Counted from the first letter of the stretch, positions 1 to 8,507 are shown. The stretch: DNA of 64,000 nucleotides from Caballeronia sp031450805 (GCF_031450805.1 NZ_JARTVY010000002.1:1-64000), one strand, 5' to 3'. Notes: generated by a model from the letters alone, not told the origin. A program made the numbers and translations.

Positions 1-396
1 CAGATTCATGTTGAGTATCAGGTTGCTGATTTTCTGTACCCAACACACGCCGACCCGCGACACGCCCAGTTCCCGCGCAACGCGCAATTCGCATCCGTTG
101 CAGGCGCTCAGGTCCTGATCACTTTGCAGCGAGGCGATGAGACCGCTCGCAGGCGCGTTGTCCGTGACGCGAAAGAGCGCGCGTTCCTGCATATCGTCGC
201 GCAATGCGTGGCCGATCATCTGAAGCCGCTGGCTCTGAATGCGGTTGATCTCGGCATCGTTATAGACGGCGTTATCGTCGATGAGCGTGCAGTCGAGCAG
301 TGCAATCGATTGCCGCGCGTCTTGCGCGAGAACCGAGCCGCACAGCAACATTGCGCCCGCGAGGATAAAACTCATTGCTCGAACGATGATCGTCAT
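1..396 (-). CDS. DUF2380-like secreted protein, partial (runs off left edge)
   Basis: Translating the minus strand from the ATG at 396 gives an open frame that leaves the window, so only the first 132 residues are seen. The N-terminus is a clear signal peptide (hydrophobic stretch ending GSVLAQ); a second ATG at residue 8 would give an equally good one. The mature part is polar, with a Cys pair in ACNGCEL. It resembles, from memory, the DUF2380 family often found beside PQQ-dependent alcohol dehydrogenases, which may lie outside the window. It is divergent from the sigma-54 promoter at 530. Function unknown. Confidence 0.65.
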   Translation of the reverse strand, partial: MTIIVRAMSFILAGAMLLCGSVLAQDARQSIALLDCTLIDDNAVYNDAEINRIQSQRLQMIGHALRDDMQERALFRVTDNAPASGLIASLQSDQDLSACNGCELRVARELGVSRVGVCWVQKISNLILNMNL

Positions 397-529
397 GTTC
401 CAGTCTCGATAGATGCGCCAACACCATGGTGCTCATCTGTTCGCGCGACTCCAACATACCGCCGCGTGCGGACTCGATCAAGCGCCGCTGTCGCACGGTG
501 CGCCTTGCCCGCCGCAAGCGGTGAGAAAT

Positions 530-544
530 TGGCATAGCGCTTGC
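530..544 (+). promoter_or_regulatory. Sigma-54 (-24/-12) promoter
   Basis: TGGCATAGCGCTTGC has the diagnostic GG and GC dinucleotides exactly 10 bases apart and matches the consensus TGGCAC-N5-TTGC at nearly every position. Transcription would start near 556, leaving a leader of about 50 bases before the ATG at 607. No activator gene lies next to it in the window. Confidence 0.75.
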
Positions 545-606
545 AAAACTTCTGGCGAGCATTGACATGCTCGATTCACCTCAAGCTACCCGCCAGGAGA
601 ACCATC

Positions 607-813
607 ATGAAACGCACTCTCGCCATCAAAGACTTGCCGCTCGACACGCAGGCCGGCAACGAAGCCACGCTCTCGCATCAACAGATGCAGCGCATCACAG
701 GCGGACGAGCCGTGTCCGCCGTCGTCGACGGCCGCACGCCCGGAACAGTCGATGACTGGGACATCAACATCGCCATCTTCGAAGGGCGCATTAGCGGGCC
801 TTATATCGTGTGA
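607..813 (+). CDS. Small peptide with double-glycine-type leader
   Basis: 68 residues from an ATG preceded by AGGAGA at 595-600. Residues 1-33 look like a bacteriocin-type leader ending LSHQQMQRITGG: Leu, Met and Ile at the usual positions before Gly-Gly. The remaining 35 residues contain no Cys and end in SGPYIV. From memory, short proteins starting like MKRTLAIKDL and carrying a GG motif are common in Burkholderiaceae, with unknown function. No C39 peptidase exporter is visible in the window. The sigma-54 promoter at 530 drives it. A longer in-frame start at 541 would overlap the promoter and is not credible. Confidence 0.7.
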   Translation: MKRTLAIKDLPLDTQAGNEATLSHQQMQRITGGRAVSAVVDGRTPGTVDDWDINIAIFEGRISGPYIV

Positions 814-942
814 TGCGGGCGTCAGCGGCTCGTGCCGGCCGCGTGCGGGCCGCTGTCTCTCAAGCCGTGCTTCCCGATGGATTCGTTTCCCGAAGTGGAG
901 TAACGTTGCTGATGCGAGCCTGGCAACGACAGGGAGGCAATG

Positions 943-1266
943 ATGTCCGGCGAACCCGCTTCACACTGGCAGGTCTTCGAGTACGAAGGCTTCGACATAC
1001 ACGTGCTGCCGCAAGTCAAGCCGACGCCGGAACATGCGCCGCCGCGCGCGACCGAGCGATACGTGTTCATCGGCCGCGTATGCCGCCATGGAACGAATGC
1101 CGATACGCCCGCCGAAGCCGTTTATTTCCACGCCGATGGCGACGACGAATACAAGACGCCACAAGACGCCGTGAACGATGCGCGGCATATCGGCAAGAGC
1201 ATCGTCGACGGCACGCATCCGGATTTATCGGTGCTATCGATCGTTTCGCATCATCATCCGGAATGA
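943..1266 (+). CDS. Hypothetical protein, 107 aa
   Basis: I do not recognise the family. The protein is soluble and acidic, without a signal peptide; it contains GRVCRHG and ends in SHHHPE. The start is either of two tandem ATGs (940, 943); AGGGAGG at 931-937 fits 943 better. The stop overlaps the next gene's start (ATGA at 1263-1266), so the two are probably translationally coupled, and both may be read from the sigma-54 promoter at 530. Confidence 0.65.
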   Translation: MSGEPASHWQVFEYEGFDIHVLPQVKPTPEHAPPRATERYVFIGRVCRHGTNADTPAEAVYFHADGDDEYKTPQDAVNDARHIGKSIVDGTHPDLSVLSIVSHHHPE

Positions 1267-1652
1267 CATCGCCACACATGACGCCTTCCGATCACGACGA
1301 TGCGCGCGTCGAAAGTCTCAGCGCCATCACGCTTGCGACCTGCGACATGCCGCGCGCGGTGCGTTTCTATGAAGCGCTCGGCTTTCGCATCGTTCACGGC
1401 GGCGCTGACCAGGCATTCACCTCTTTCGCGCTGGGGAGCTCGTTTCTCAACATCACCCGCGAGACGCACGGTCCCGTTCAGTGGTGGGGCCGCGTCATCA
1501 TCTACGTGTCCGACGTGGACGCGTTCTATCGCAAGGCGCGCGCAAACGGCATCGAACCGCAATTCGAGCCGCGCGATGCGCCGTGGAACGAGCGATATTT
1601 CCATCTCACCGATCCCGACGGTCACGAACTCAGCTTCGCACGCCCGCTATAA
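1263..1652 (+). CDS. VOC (glyoxalase/bleomycin-resistance fold) protein
   Basis: 129 residues from the ATG that overlaps the preceding stop as ATGA; an internal ATG at 1278 is the alternative. A single beta-alpha-beta-beta-beta repeat pair is recognisable: the N-terminal ITLATCDMPRAVRFYEALGF, and the C-terminal FHLTDPDGHELSFA, whose Glu is the usual metal-ligand position. The family includes glyoxalases, dioxygenases and antibiotic-sequestering proteins; the substrate cannot be told from sequence. Coupling to the unknown gene at 943 suggests joint function. Confidence 0.85.
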   Translation: MTSPHMTPSDHDDARVESLSAITLATCDMPRAVRFYEALGFRIVHGGADQAFTSFALGSSFLNITRETHGPVQWWGRVIIYVSDVDAFYRKARANGIEPQFEPRDAPWNERYFHLTDPDGHELSFARPL

Positions 1653-1970
1653 CTCACTCGGCCGGGCATGCCTTTCGCTAATCAGCTTATGACGGGCAAC
1701 GAACGCACCGGCTCGATGATATGGCCGTTCGCGTACATACCCGCACACCGCACGCGTCGAAGATATAAGCACACATCCGCCTACGTGAAAGCTCGATCAT
1801 GTGCTGTTGCTATTTCGCAAAAGGGCATACGGCCACCGGAATCGCGGCGTAGAGTTAAAGTGCTTTGTCACGAGTGTGGTGCGTTGCGGCAGGCGTATTC
1901 ATGCGGCTTAAAGCCTTTTGCGCGTTTAGCCGATATCCAGTCATGAAACGCCGCGTGCAGGAGACTTCAG
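1653..1970. other. Intergenic stretch, no convincing gene
   Basis: Open frames across this stretch have Arg- and Ser-rich translations without a ribosome binding site or family features. I see no clear promoter or terminator. Confidence 0.5.
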
Positions 1971-2219
1971 ATGAAAAGCATCAAGGAACGATCCCTACGT
2001 CATCAAGTGGAGAAATGGCTCGCGCCGGCAAGCGTGCCGGTGCATGTCACGAAGTTCAGCCGCACGCGCGCGGATCACACGCGGTATGTGTGTGTCGAGA
2101 CATTGCAGGGCGCGGCATCGAGAGCGTTGTTCTTCTTTCGTCACGATGACGGACAGTGGTGCGTTTATCCGCCAGCGCCGCAGCGGACGAACAAGAGGCG
2201 AGAGCGGCTCGCGGCCTGA
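1971..2219 (+). CDS. Conserved-looking small basic protein, 82 aa
   Basis: The ATG at 1971 follows AGGAGA at 1959-1964 with ideal spacing. The protein has a basic N-terminus, a central TRYVCVET strand, and an aromatic segment FFFRHDDGQWCVYPP that looks like a folded core rather than random coding. No signal peptide or membrane segment. Family not recognised. It converges on the J-domain gene, with only nine bases between the two stops. Confidence 0.6.
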   Translation: MKSIKERSLRHQVEKWLAPASVPVHVTKFSRTRADHTRYVCVETLQGAASRALFFFRHDDGQWCVYPPAPQRTNKRRERLAA

Positions 2220-2228
2220 TGGTGATAG

Positions 2229-2777
2229 TCAAAGACGCATGTTGTTGAAGAACTGAAACCACATCGCGCCGAGAGGATTCATCCCACTGGCGCTTTGATC
2301 AGCGGCCTGAGCCGGCTCTTCTCTGGTATCAGGCGCGGGTTCGGTCTTTGTCTTGGCTTCCCGCGATGCATGCAGCGCGACGACGCTCTCAGCAATATGC
2401 CGCGCGGTCGCTTCATCGCAATCGTGACCGAGCAACACGCCGAACACGACGTCTCCGTTATGTCCTTGCGATGCGAAGCGCATGGCAAGCGATACACGCT
2501 TCGCATAAAGCGCCTCGCGCGCCGCTTCTTCTTCACGCAACTGCGCTTCGCGGCGCGCCACTTCTTCCGCAAAGATACGGTCGTACACCTCGCGTTGCGC
2601 GGGGTCGGACAATATCGCGTAAGCCTCTTTTATCTCGTGAAACTTCGCATGCGCCGCTTCTTCGTTGCCGACGTTGCGGTCAGGATGGCAACGCATCGCA
2701 GCCTTGCGATACGCCCGCTTGATCTCGTCTTCGGTGGCGTGCTCTTGCACGCCCAGCGTTTCGTATAGCGTTGCCAT
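2229..2777 (-). CDS. J-domain (DnaJ-like) protein
   Basis: 182 residues. The J domain occupies roughly residues 1-68, starting TLYETLGVQEHATEDEIKRA, with the HPD tripeptide (CHPDRN) that stimulates DnaK ATPase, and KEAYAILSDPAQREVYD at its end. A charged helical linker rich in Glu and Arg follows, then a divergent C-terminal region. The Gly/Phe and Cys-rich zinc domains of full DnaJ are absent, so this is a class III J protein, probably a specialised cytoplasmic co-chaperone recruiting DnaK to a particular client. It stands alone. Confidence 0.9.
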   Translation of the reverse strand: MATLYETLGVQEHATEDEIKRAYRKAAMRCHPDRNVGNEEAAHAKFHEIKEAYAILSDPAQREVYDRIFAEEVARREAQLREEEAAREALYAKRVSLAMRFASQGHNGDVVFGVLLGHDCDEATARHIAESVVALHASREAKTKTEPAPDTREEPAQAADQSASGMNPLGAMWFQFFNNMRL

Positions 2778-2845
2778 CAGCGTTCTTCAGCGTTCGTTGA
2801 ATGGGTGTCCAGGCATCCTAACACGCAAAAACGCGCCTCTCAGGG

Positions 2846-3165
2846 CTAGCGCCGCGTGATGACGCGAACGCCGGCTGCGCCCGTCAGATCGTAGATGGCG
2901 CGCGCCGGCTTCAGGTAATGCGCGATGTGCAGCCGGATCACGATCACCGCGACGATGAAGAAGCCGAGCGTCGCCCAAAGATATTCGCTGCGCCCGGCGA
3001 CGACGCCATAGCGCGTATGCAGCAGCACGAAGAGCAGCCAGGCGAACGCCGGCGCATGCAGGCTCCAGTGCCGCTGCGCAAAATGCCAGGCGAGCCGTCG
3101 CACGTCGCGTCTTGCGCTGCGATCGAGGCCGGCGAGTTCGGGGCGTCCGCGAAAAGCGAATGGCA
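2846..3165 (-). CDS. Small membrane protein with two transmembrane segments
   Basis: From the ATG at 3165 the product is 106 residues, with hydrophobic segments APAFAWLLFVLLHTRYGVV and YLWATLGFFIVAVIVIRLHI. An amphipathic Arg/His-rich segment precedes the first and a basic tail ends RVITRR. No start is marked by a good ribosome binding site; in-frame ATGs at 3211 and 3256 would add 15 or 30 residues. Family not recognised. The frame stays open far upstream opposite the MFS gene, which is antisense shadow. Confidence 0.55.
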
Positions 3166-3319
3166 TGACGTATGAAGCTGCACCATCGGCGCTTGAGGAT
3201 GCATCAAGCATAACGCGCCGACGGCGTTCGGATGCATCGAGTAGACTGGTACGCATGTACGTTAATCGAACCGGAATCGCGTGGCCGCTGCTCGTGAGGG
3301 CATCCGCGAGCCACGCGTC

Positions 3320-4729
3320 ATGAAGGGCGGCAACTTTCGGATCACGGCGGCGGTCGTCGCCAGTGCGCTCTTCATGCAGAACATGGACGGGACCATCGTC
3401 GCGACCGCCATCCCCACGATGGCCCGCGATCTCCGTGTCGATCCGGTCCATCTGAGCAGCGCGATCACTGCGTATCTCGTCGCATTGACGGTGTTCATTC
3501 CCGCGAGCGGATGGGTCGCCGACCGCTTCGGCGCACGCCGCGTGTTCATGTGGGCCATCGCCACCTTCACGCTCGCCTCGATCGCGTGCGCCGCCGCGAT
3601 GAATCTGCCGCAACTGATTGCCGCGCGCATCGTGCAAGGCCTGGGCGGCGCGATGATGGTGCCCGTCGGCCGGCTCATCCTGTTTCGCGGCGTCAAGCGC
3701 GAAGAGTTGCTGCAAGCCACGACGTGGCTCACGATGCCCGCGCTCGTCGGCCCTTTGCTCGGCCCGCCGCTCGGCGGCTTTCTCACCGATGCGCTGTCGT
3801 GGCGCAGCATCTTTTGGGTCAATGTGCCGGTCGGCGTCATCGGGATGTGGCTGACGTGGAAGCTGTTGCCGCCATCGCCACCGGAAAGCCGCACGCCGCC
3901 CGACCTGCGCGGGATGCTGCTGTCGGGCGCATCGCTCAGTCTGTTCATGATCGGCATCGAGAGCGCCGGGCGCGGCGTGTTGCCCGCTGGCGTGCCGTGG
4001 ATCTGCGTCGCGGCCGGCTTGCTGTTGTTTCGCGCGACGATACTGCATTGCCGGAAGACGCCGAATCCGGCCATCGATTTCTCCTTGCTGTCGATTCCGA
4101 CTTTCCATGCGGCAACTATCGCGGGGAGCCTGTTTCGCGCGGGCGCCGGCGCGCTTCCCTTTCTCGTGCCGCTGACGTTGCAGGCGGGCTTCGGTTACAG
4201 CGCGTCGGCGAGCGGCCTCATCACGTTCGCAAGCGCACTCGGCTCGTTTTGCATGAGGCCGATGACCGCGCTCGCGCTGCGCCGATTCTCCGTGCGCTCG
4301 GTGCTATGTGCGGGCAGCGTCTGCTTCGCCGCTGTGCTGGCTGTCTGCTCGACGATGTCGCAAGCGTGGCCCGCGAGCGCCATCTTTCTGTTGCTGCTCG
4401 TCGGCGGCCTCGGCCGTTCGCTCAGTTTCGCCACGATGGGCGCGCTCGCATTCGCCGACGTGCCGAAACCGCGCCTTGCCGCCGCCACCTCGTTTCAGGG
4501 CACCGCGCAGCAGTTGATGAAGGCGTTCGGCGTCACGGTCGCCGCCGGGACGATCCAGGCCACGATGCTCGTATCGGGCAACACGCAGACGGAACGATGG
4601 CAACTCGCGTGCGGATTCGCCGCAACCGCCCTTCTCGTGCTGGCTTCCCTGCCGATGTTCGCGCGCCTGCCGCACGACGCGGGCGAAGGCATTTCCGCTT
4701 CGTCGGCCAAGCGTGCGGGGCGGACATAG
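3320..4729 (+). CDS. MFS transporter, DHA2 (EmrB/QacA) type
   Basis: About 469 residues of predominantly hydrophobic sequence with the 14-helix drug:proton antiporter pattern. Helix 1 carries NMDGTIVATAIP (motif D), the loop after helix 2 has DRFGARRVF (motif A), and helix 5 has GPLLGPPLGGFL (motif C, typical of exporters). It probably exports drugs or other toxic organics across the inner membrane. The start at 3320 is chosen because residues before it are not MFS-like; the frame is open from 3281. No membrane-fusion partner is adjacent. Confidence 0.88.
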   Translation: MKGGNFRITAAVVASALFMQNMDGTIVATAIPTMARDLRVDPVHLSSAITAYLVALTVFIPASGWVADRFGARRVFMWAIATFTLASIACAAAMNLPQLIAARIVQGLGGAMMVPVGRLILFRGVKREELLQATTWLTMPALVGPLLGPPLGGFLTDALSWRSIFWVNVPVGVIGMWLTWKLLPPSPPESRTPPDLRGMLLSGASLSLFMIGIESAGRGVLPAGVPWICVAAGLLLFRATILHCRKTPNPAIDFSLLSIPTFHAATIAGSLFRAGAGALPFLVPLTLQAGFGYSASASGLITFASALGSFCMRPMTALALRRFSVRSVLCAGSVCFAAVLAVCSTMSQAWPASAIFLLLLVGGLGRSLSFATMGALAFADVPKPRLAAATSFQGTAQQLMKAFGVTVAAGTIQATMLVSGNTQTERWQLACGFAATALLVLASLPMFARLPHDAGEGISASSAKRAGRT

Positions 4730-4825
4730 GGTTTGGCAGCGGAATCCAGTAAGTTCTGCCACCTTGCCGAAACAATTCTTCAGATCTAGGACAAGTCCAT
4801 GATCTGGAGGGGAAATTCTTCGGGC

Positions 4826-4831
4826 TATAAT
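4826..4831 (+). promoter_or_regulatory. Likely -10 box for the lytic transglycosylase gene
   Basis: A perfect TATAAT lies 27 bases before the ATG at 4859, implying a leader of about 20 bases. The matching -35 region is poor, so this is tentative. Confidence 0.4.
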
Positions 4832-4858
4832 GCGGCTCCACTTTTCGATCCGAGTCCG

Positions 4859-5407
4859 ATGCGCCGAAAGATCCTCTCAACCGCCCTCTTGCTGATTTGC
4901 GCCCAGGCCGCCTTCGCGCAGGAAAGCGCGCCGGTCGCCTCCGATGCGGCCGTGCAGGAAGCCGTTCAGCAGGATTCGCGAATCGACGAAGCGCGTCACA
5001 AGGTCACGGAAACCATCACGCGCCGCTTCGGCGTGGCGCGCGAGAAGGCGCAGGCCATCGCGACGGCGGTCATGTCGTCGGCATCGAAATATTCGCTTCC
5101 CCCGGCGCTTCTGCTCGCCATCATTTCGATCGAATCGCGCTTCAAAGAAACGGCCAAAGGCGCAAATAACGCCACGGGGCTGATGCAGGTCGTGCCTTCG
5201 GCGCACAAGAAGCTCGTGCGCGACGTCGACCTGACGGAGCCGGAAGCCAATATCGAGGTCGGCTCGGCCATCCTGCATGGCTATCTGAAGTCCGCAAAAG
5301 GCGATGTCGATGCCGCGCTGAAGAACTACGGCGGATCGAGCGCATACGCGCAGAAAGTCAGCCTTCGCGCGAAAACGTTTGAGCCGGTCACCGCACCCGC
5401 TCAGTAA
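4859..5407 (+). CDS. Lytic transglycosylase (SLT domain), secreted
   Basis: 182 residues. The signal peptide MRRKILSTALLLICAQAAFA is followed by a helical region and an SLT fold from about residue 75. The catalytic Glu is in AIISIESRFKETAKG, followed by NATGLMQVVPSAH and a C-terminal NYGGS that matches the family's closing Y/N-GG-x motif. Such enzymes cleave the MurNAc-GlcNAc bond of peptidoglycan, forming 1,6-anhydro ends, in the periplasm. The start is chosen at the signal peptide; upstream in-frame ATGs give no exported N-terminus. Confidence 0.88.
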   Translation: MRRKILSTALLLICAQAAFAQESAPVASDAAVQEAVQQDSRIDEARHKVTETITRRFGVAREKAQAIATAVMSSASKYSLPPALLLAIISIESRFKETAKGANNATGLMQVVPSAHKKLVRDVDLTEPEANIEVGSAILHGYLKSAKGDVDAALKNYGGSSAYAQKVSLRAKTFEPVTAPAQ

Positions 5408-5506
5408 GACCGCTCTTCTGGTTTTCTATTGGCGCGCCGCCGCGTGGCGGATGCCGCATAGCCATTCGAGGCTCGCGACGATCGCACCCGCTGCGCACTC
5501 GTTGCA

Positions 5507-5953
5507 TCAATAGCCTTGTTGCTGCCCGCTGCCGTGCGACATCCCGCCCGGACTTGCACTGCCGGTGCTTCCCGGGCCGCTGCGTTGCATCGTGCCCTGC
5601 CCCATGCCGTTGTTCACGCCGTTGTTGCCCATGCCACTCTTGGCGCCGGTCCCGGTCCCGGTCCCGGTCCCGGTGCCGCTGGTGCCGTCGCTCGAGCCGC
5701 CCACGCCGCTGCCGCTCATGCCGCTGCCGCCCATGCCGACACCGCCGCCCTTGCCCGCTGCGCCCGTGCCGGCGCCCGCCGCGCCGTTGCCGCCCGCGCC
5801 CATGCCGCCACCCATGCCTGCCGCGCCCGCGCCGCCACCCGCGCTGCCGCCACCACCTGCACCGCCGCCCCCGCCGCCTGCTTGCGCATAGACGCCGCCC
5901 GACAAGCCGAGGACGAGCGCGGATGCCACTAGTTTCATCGTGATCGCTTTCAT
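5507..5953 (-). CDS. Glycine-rich secreted protein
   Basis: 148 residues from an ATG with GGGAG just upstream; a second ATG five codons in is possible. A signal peptide ending SGGVYAQA precedes an almost pure Gly/Ala/Met/Ser tract with GMGG, GSGM and a Gly-Thr run encoded by a tandem hexanucleotide repeat near 5650-5670. Such tracts are extracellular or surface and disordered; enzymatic activity is unlikely. The hexamer repeat could change length by slippage without shifting frame. Confidence 0.7.
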   Translation of the reverse strand: MKAITMKLVASALVLGLSGGVYAQAGGGGGGAGGGGSAGGGAGAAGMGGGMGAGGNGAAGAGTGAAGKGGGVGMGGSGMSGSGVGGSSDGTSGTGTGTGTGTGAKSGMGNNGVNNGMGQGTMQRSGPGSTGSASPGGMSHGSGQQQGY

Positions 5954-6047
5954 TGCGAATCTCCCAAAGTTAGCGTACCGGCTGCGCGAATAGGCTGGCG
6001 CAGCCGCTCCCTTCAAGCGCAAGCAGCATGCCGCGTTCGATGACGCG

Positions 6048-6371
6048 TCAGTAACCGTAACCTGTCGGCGCGCAGGGGACATACGCGCGCCGATAGCCGT
6101 CGTAGCAATAACCCGCAGGCGGTGACGGTTGCGCATACACGGGCTGCGCATAGGCGGGTTCGGCATAAGCGGGCTGGGCATAGGCCGGCTGAGCATTGAC
6201 GACGGACGTCACGAGCGCGCCCAGCACCGCACCGCCGATCAACGCGCCGACGATCGCACCGCCATCACCGCCGTGTCCGCCGCCGTATCCACCGCCGCGT
6301 CCGTGCGCCGACGCCTGGCCGGCCATCGACAGACTACTGATCATCACTAAGACAAGTGCTGCGCGCTTCAT
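6048..6371 (-). CDS. Exported glycine-zipper-like protein with AQPAY repeats
   Basis: 107 residues. The start at 6371 has AGGAGA eleven bases upstream. A signal peptide ending QASA is followed by a His/Gly-rich segment, a glycine-zipper-like hydrophobic stretch AIVGALIGGAVLGALV that may insert in a membrane, and then five near-identical pentapeptides (AQPAY, AQPAY, AEPAY, AQPVY, AQP). The C-terminus has two Cys (GYCYDGYRRAYVPCAP). It is probably an envelope protein; specific role unknown. Confidence 0.72.
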   Translation of the reverse strand: MKRAALVLVMISSLSMAGQASAHGRGGGYGGGHGGDGGAIVGALIGGAVLGALVTSVVNAQPAYAQPAYAEPAYAQPVYAQPSPPAGYCYDGYRRAYVPCAPTGYGY

Positions 6372-6727
6372 GGCTTTTCTCCTGATCCCGTTGTCCGGGT
6401 TTGTGAGGAGCATCTTAAGCAGGCGCAAAAGAAATAACTGATGCAGTTGGTAACGGTACATTTCGAGGATTACAAATACGTCATTCGGATACCGAATCAA
6501 TTTGCCGACGTTACACCTTCGGCAGAATTCACGTTTCCGTAACACTGGCCAGCTTGCCTTTTGCGCCGGCGTGACGCAAAGACGCGTAGTTTCATTTGCT
6601 AGCGACTCGTTACTGTTTGTCACCAGAAGGCGGTCAACGACATGCGACGACGCCGCGTTTTCATCGTCACATGCCGCGCATTGGCATGCGTCCTTGTAAA
6701 ACGCAGGATCTCAGGAGTCGAACAATC
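6372..6727. other. Divergent intergenic region between two exported-protein genes
   Basis: 356 bases, AT-richer than the surroundings, holding the promoters of both flanking genes. I could not place a -35/-10 pair with confidence. AGGAGT at 6713-6718 is the ribosome binding site of the gene at 6728. Confidence 0.5.
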
Positions 6728-7201
6728 ATGAAGAAAATCGTCGCTGCTCTCGCATCCACGCTGCTGGTTACCACCGTATTCGCGCAGACCGTCACGACCG
6801 ACGCGGACAAGGCGCAAGTGAAGGCGAATCACGAAAAGGCCGAGGCGCAGTCCACGGCGAACAAGAAGAAGGCCGATGCTCAACACGACGCCGCGAAGGC
6901 ACAGGCATCGGCGAATGAGGACAAGGCATCGGCGCAAGCCGACGCCAACAAGGAAGCCGCGAAGGTAGCGCGGGCGACCACGCCGGAGCAAGCCTCCGAC
7001 GCGCGCGGTGATGCCACGAAGGCACAGGCGAAAGCCAACAAGAAGAAGCACGCTGCACAGGCCAAGGCCGATGAAAAGAAGCACGACGCAGCGAAGGATG
7101 CCAACGTGGCGCAAGCCAAGGCCGACAAGGAAAAAGTCGAGGCGCAAAGCGACGCTAACAAGGCGGCCGCCGATGCGAAGGTCGACGCCGCGAAGAAGTA
7201 A
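6728..7201 (+). CDS. Secreted Ala/Lys-rich coiled-coil repeat protein
   Basis: 157 residues. A signal peptide ending TTVFAQ is followed by repeats of roughly eleven residues built from Ala, Lys, Asp and Gln (KADAQHDAAKAQASANEDKA and relatives), predicted to form one long charged helix. From memory, such proteins are often mislabelled TolA-like in Burkholderiaceae. A strong terminator follows at 7297. It is the third low-complexity exported protein in a row here; a periplasmic buffering or envelope-spacing role is speculation. Confidence 0.72.
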   Translation: MKKIVAALASTLLVTTVFAQTVTTDADKAQVKANHEKAEAQSTANKKKADAQHDAAKAQASANEDKASAQADANKEAAKVARATTPEQASDARGDATKAQAKANKKKHAAQAKADEKKHDAAKDANVAQAKADKEKVEAQSDANKAAADAKVDAAKK

Positions 7202-7296
7202 GGGAAGCCGGCGGATTCAACCGACCATCGCATCGCGCATGCGGGCCGTCGAGTCGTCGCTCAGTCGAGTCGTCCGGTCCAGTGCGTTCACGGGAA

Positions 7297-7320
7297 GCGA
7301 GCCTTCGGGCTCGCTTTTTT
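7297..7320 (+). terminator. Rho-independent terminator
   Basis: GCGAGCC, a TTCG tetraloop, GGCTCGC and six T form a classic intrinsic terminator, about 95 bases after the stop at 7201 and just before the converging permease gene. Confidence 0.9.
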
Positions 7321-7332
7321 CATCGCATCGAT

Positions 7333-8328
7333 TCAATCGATACGTTCGGTCTCCGCCGCACCGACCTCATGCTCGGCGCTCGCATGATGCTCGCTCATCG
7401 GCGATACGCGATTTCGCGCGCGTTCATGCATGAGCAGTCGTCCGCTATGGACGGCGGTGAGCGCAACCGCCAGCCAGATCGGAGCATACGTGCCGAGCTT
7501 GTTCGCCGAGAACGGCTCGCCTAGTAACATGACCGCGACGCCGACGAGCAACACCGGTTCGACGTAACCGAGTATCCCGAACAGCGCGAGCGGCAGATAA
7601 CGGCTCGCACGAAGGTAGGAAGCGAGCGCGATCGTGCTGAGCGCGCCGAGACCGGGCAGCAGCACCATCGACAGAAGCGGCGCGCCGGCGACCACCGCGA
7701 AGGAGCCGCGAGCGAACAGCGTGATGAGCGCAAAAGGCGCTATCAACAGGATCTCGACCGCGAACGCAACGAGCGGGTCCGCGTCGAGCCGCCGCCTCAA
7801 TACGAAATAGGGCGGATAGCCCAGCATGACGACGAGCGTCGGCCAGGCGAACGCCTGCGTGACGATGAACTCATGCGCGACACCGATCGCCGCCGCCGCG
7901 ACACCGGCCCACTGCAGCGCATTGAGCCGCTCGTGATAATAGAAGCGCCCGAGCAGCACCATTACGAGCGGAAGCAGGAAATAGCCGAGCGACACCTCGA
8001 GCGCGCGGCCGTGCAGCGGCGCCCAGAGAAATATCCACAATTGCAGGCCGAGCAGCGCGGCGGACACGGCGAATGCGGCAAGCATGCGCACATTTCCGGC
8101 AAGCTTCACGACGAGCGCGCATAATTGCGGCCATCGATTGCGCACGGCCACCAGCAGCAACGCGCCGGGCAATGTCCAGACCATGCGCCACGCGAAGATG
8201 TCGAGACCATCGAGCGGGGCGAGCCACTTCGTATAGGCGGACATGAGCGCGAACAACGCGGAAGCGGCAACGGACAATGCAATGCCGCGGCCCATGACGT
8301 GCTGATTCATCGATATTTCGCGCTCCAT
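7333..8328 (-). CDS. rarD: EamA-family permease, RarD type
   Basis: About 331 residues with ten hydrophobic segments in two EamA halves (first half from ALFALMSAYTKWLAPLDGLD; second half ends PVLLVGVAVMLLGEPF). The motif ALFALMSAYTKW and the spacing resemble RarD, an inner-membrane member of the drug/metabolite transporter superfamily whose substrate is unsettled. The start may be 8310 (MNQHVMG), with GGAG 12 bases upstream, or 8328; neither has an ideal site. The gene is isolated, converging on the terminator at 7297. Confidence 0.82.
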   Translation of the reverse strand: MEREISMNQHVMGRGIALSVAASALFALMSAYTKWLAPLDGLDIFAWRMVWTLPGALLLVAVRNRWPQLCALVVKLAGNVRMLAAFAVSAALLGLQLWIFLWAPLHGRALEVSLGYFLLPLVMVLLGRFYYHERLNALQWAGVAAAAIGVAHEFIVTQAFAWPTLVVMLGYPPYFVLRRRLDADPLVAFAVEILLIAPFALITLFARGSFAVVAGAPLLSMVLLPGLGALSTIALASYLRASRYLPLALFGILGYVEPVLLVGVAVMLLGEPFSANKLGTYAPIWLAVALTAVHSGRLLMHERARNRVSPMSEHHASAEHEVGAAETERID

Positions 8329-8507
8329 CGCCAGAATGCGTTGAACGGCATTCTAAACGCAGCATCCGCGTGACCCGCGTCTAGCGTGCTTTTTGCTTGA
8401 CCGCCGAATCGCAATCTCCCGAAAGCGTCATTGCATCCGCAGCATCCGAGCGCTGTGCCTCGTTACGAAGAGGCACGCGAAGAAAACGCCGCATCGATGG
8501 AGACGTC

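Noticed and set aside
5640..5680. CRISPR-like or microsatellite locus
   Set aside because: The tandem hexamer is inside the Gly-rich coding region and explained by Gly-Thr codon repeats.
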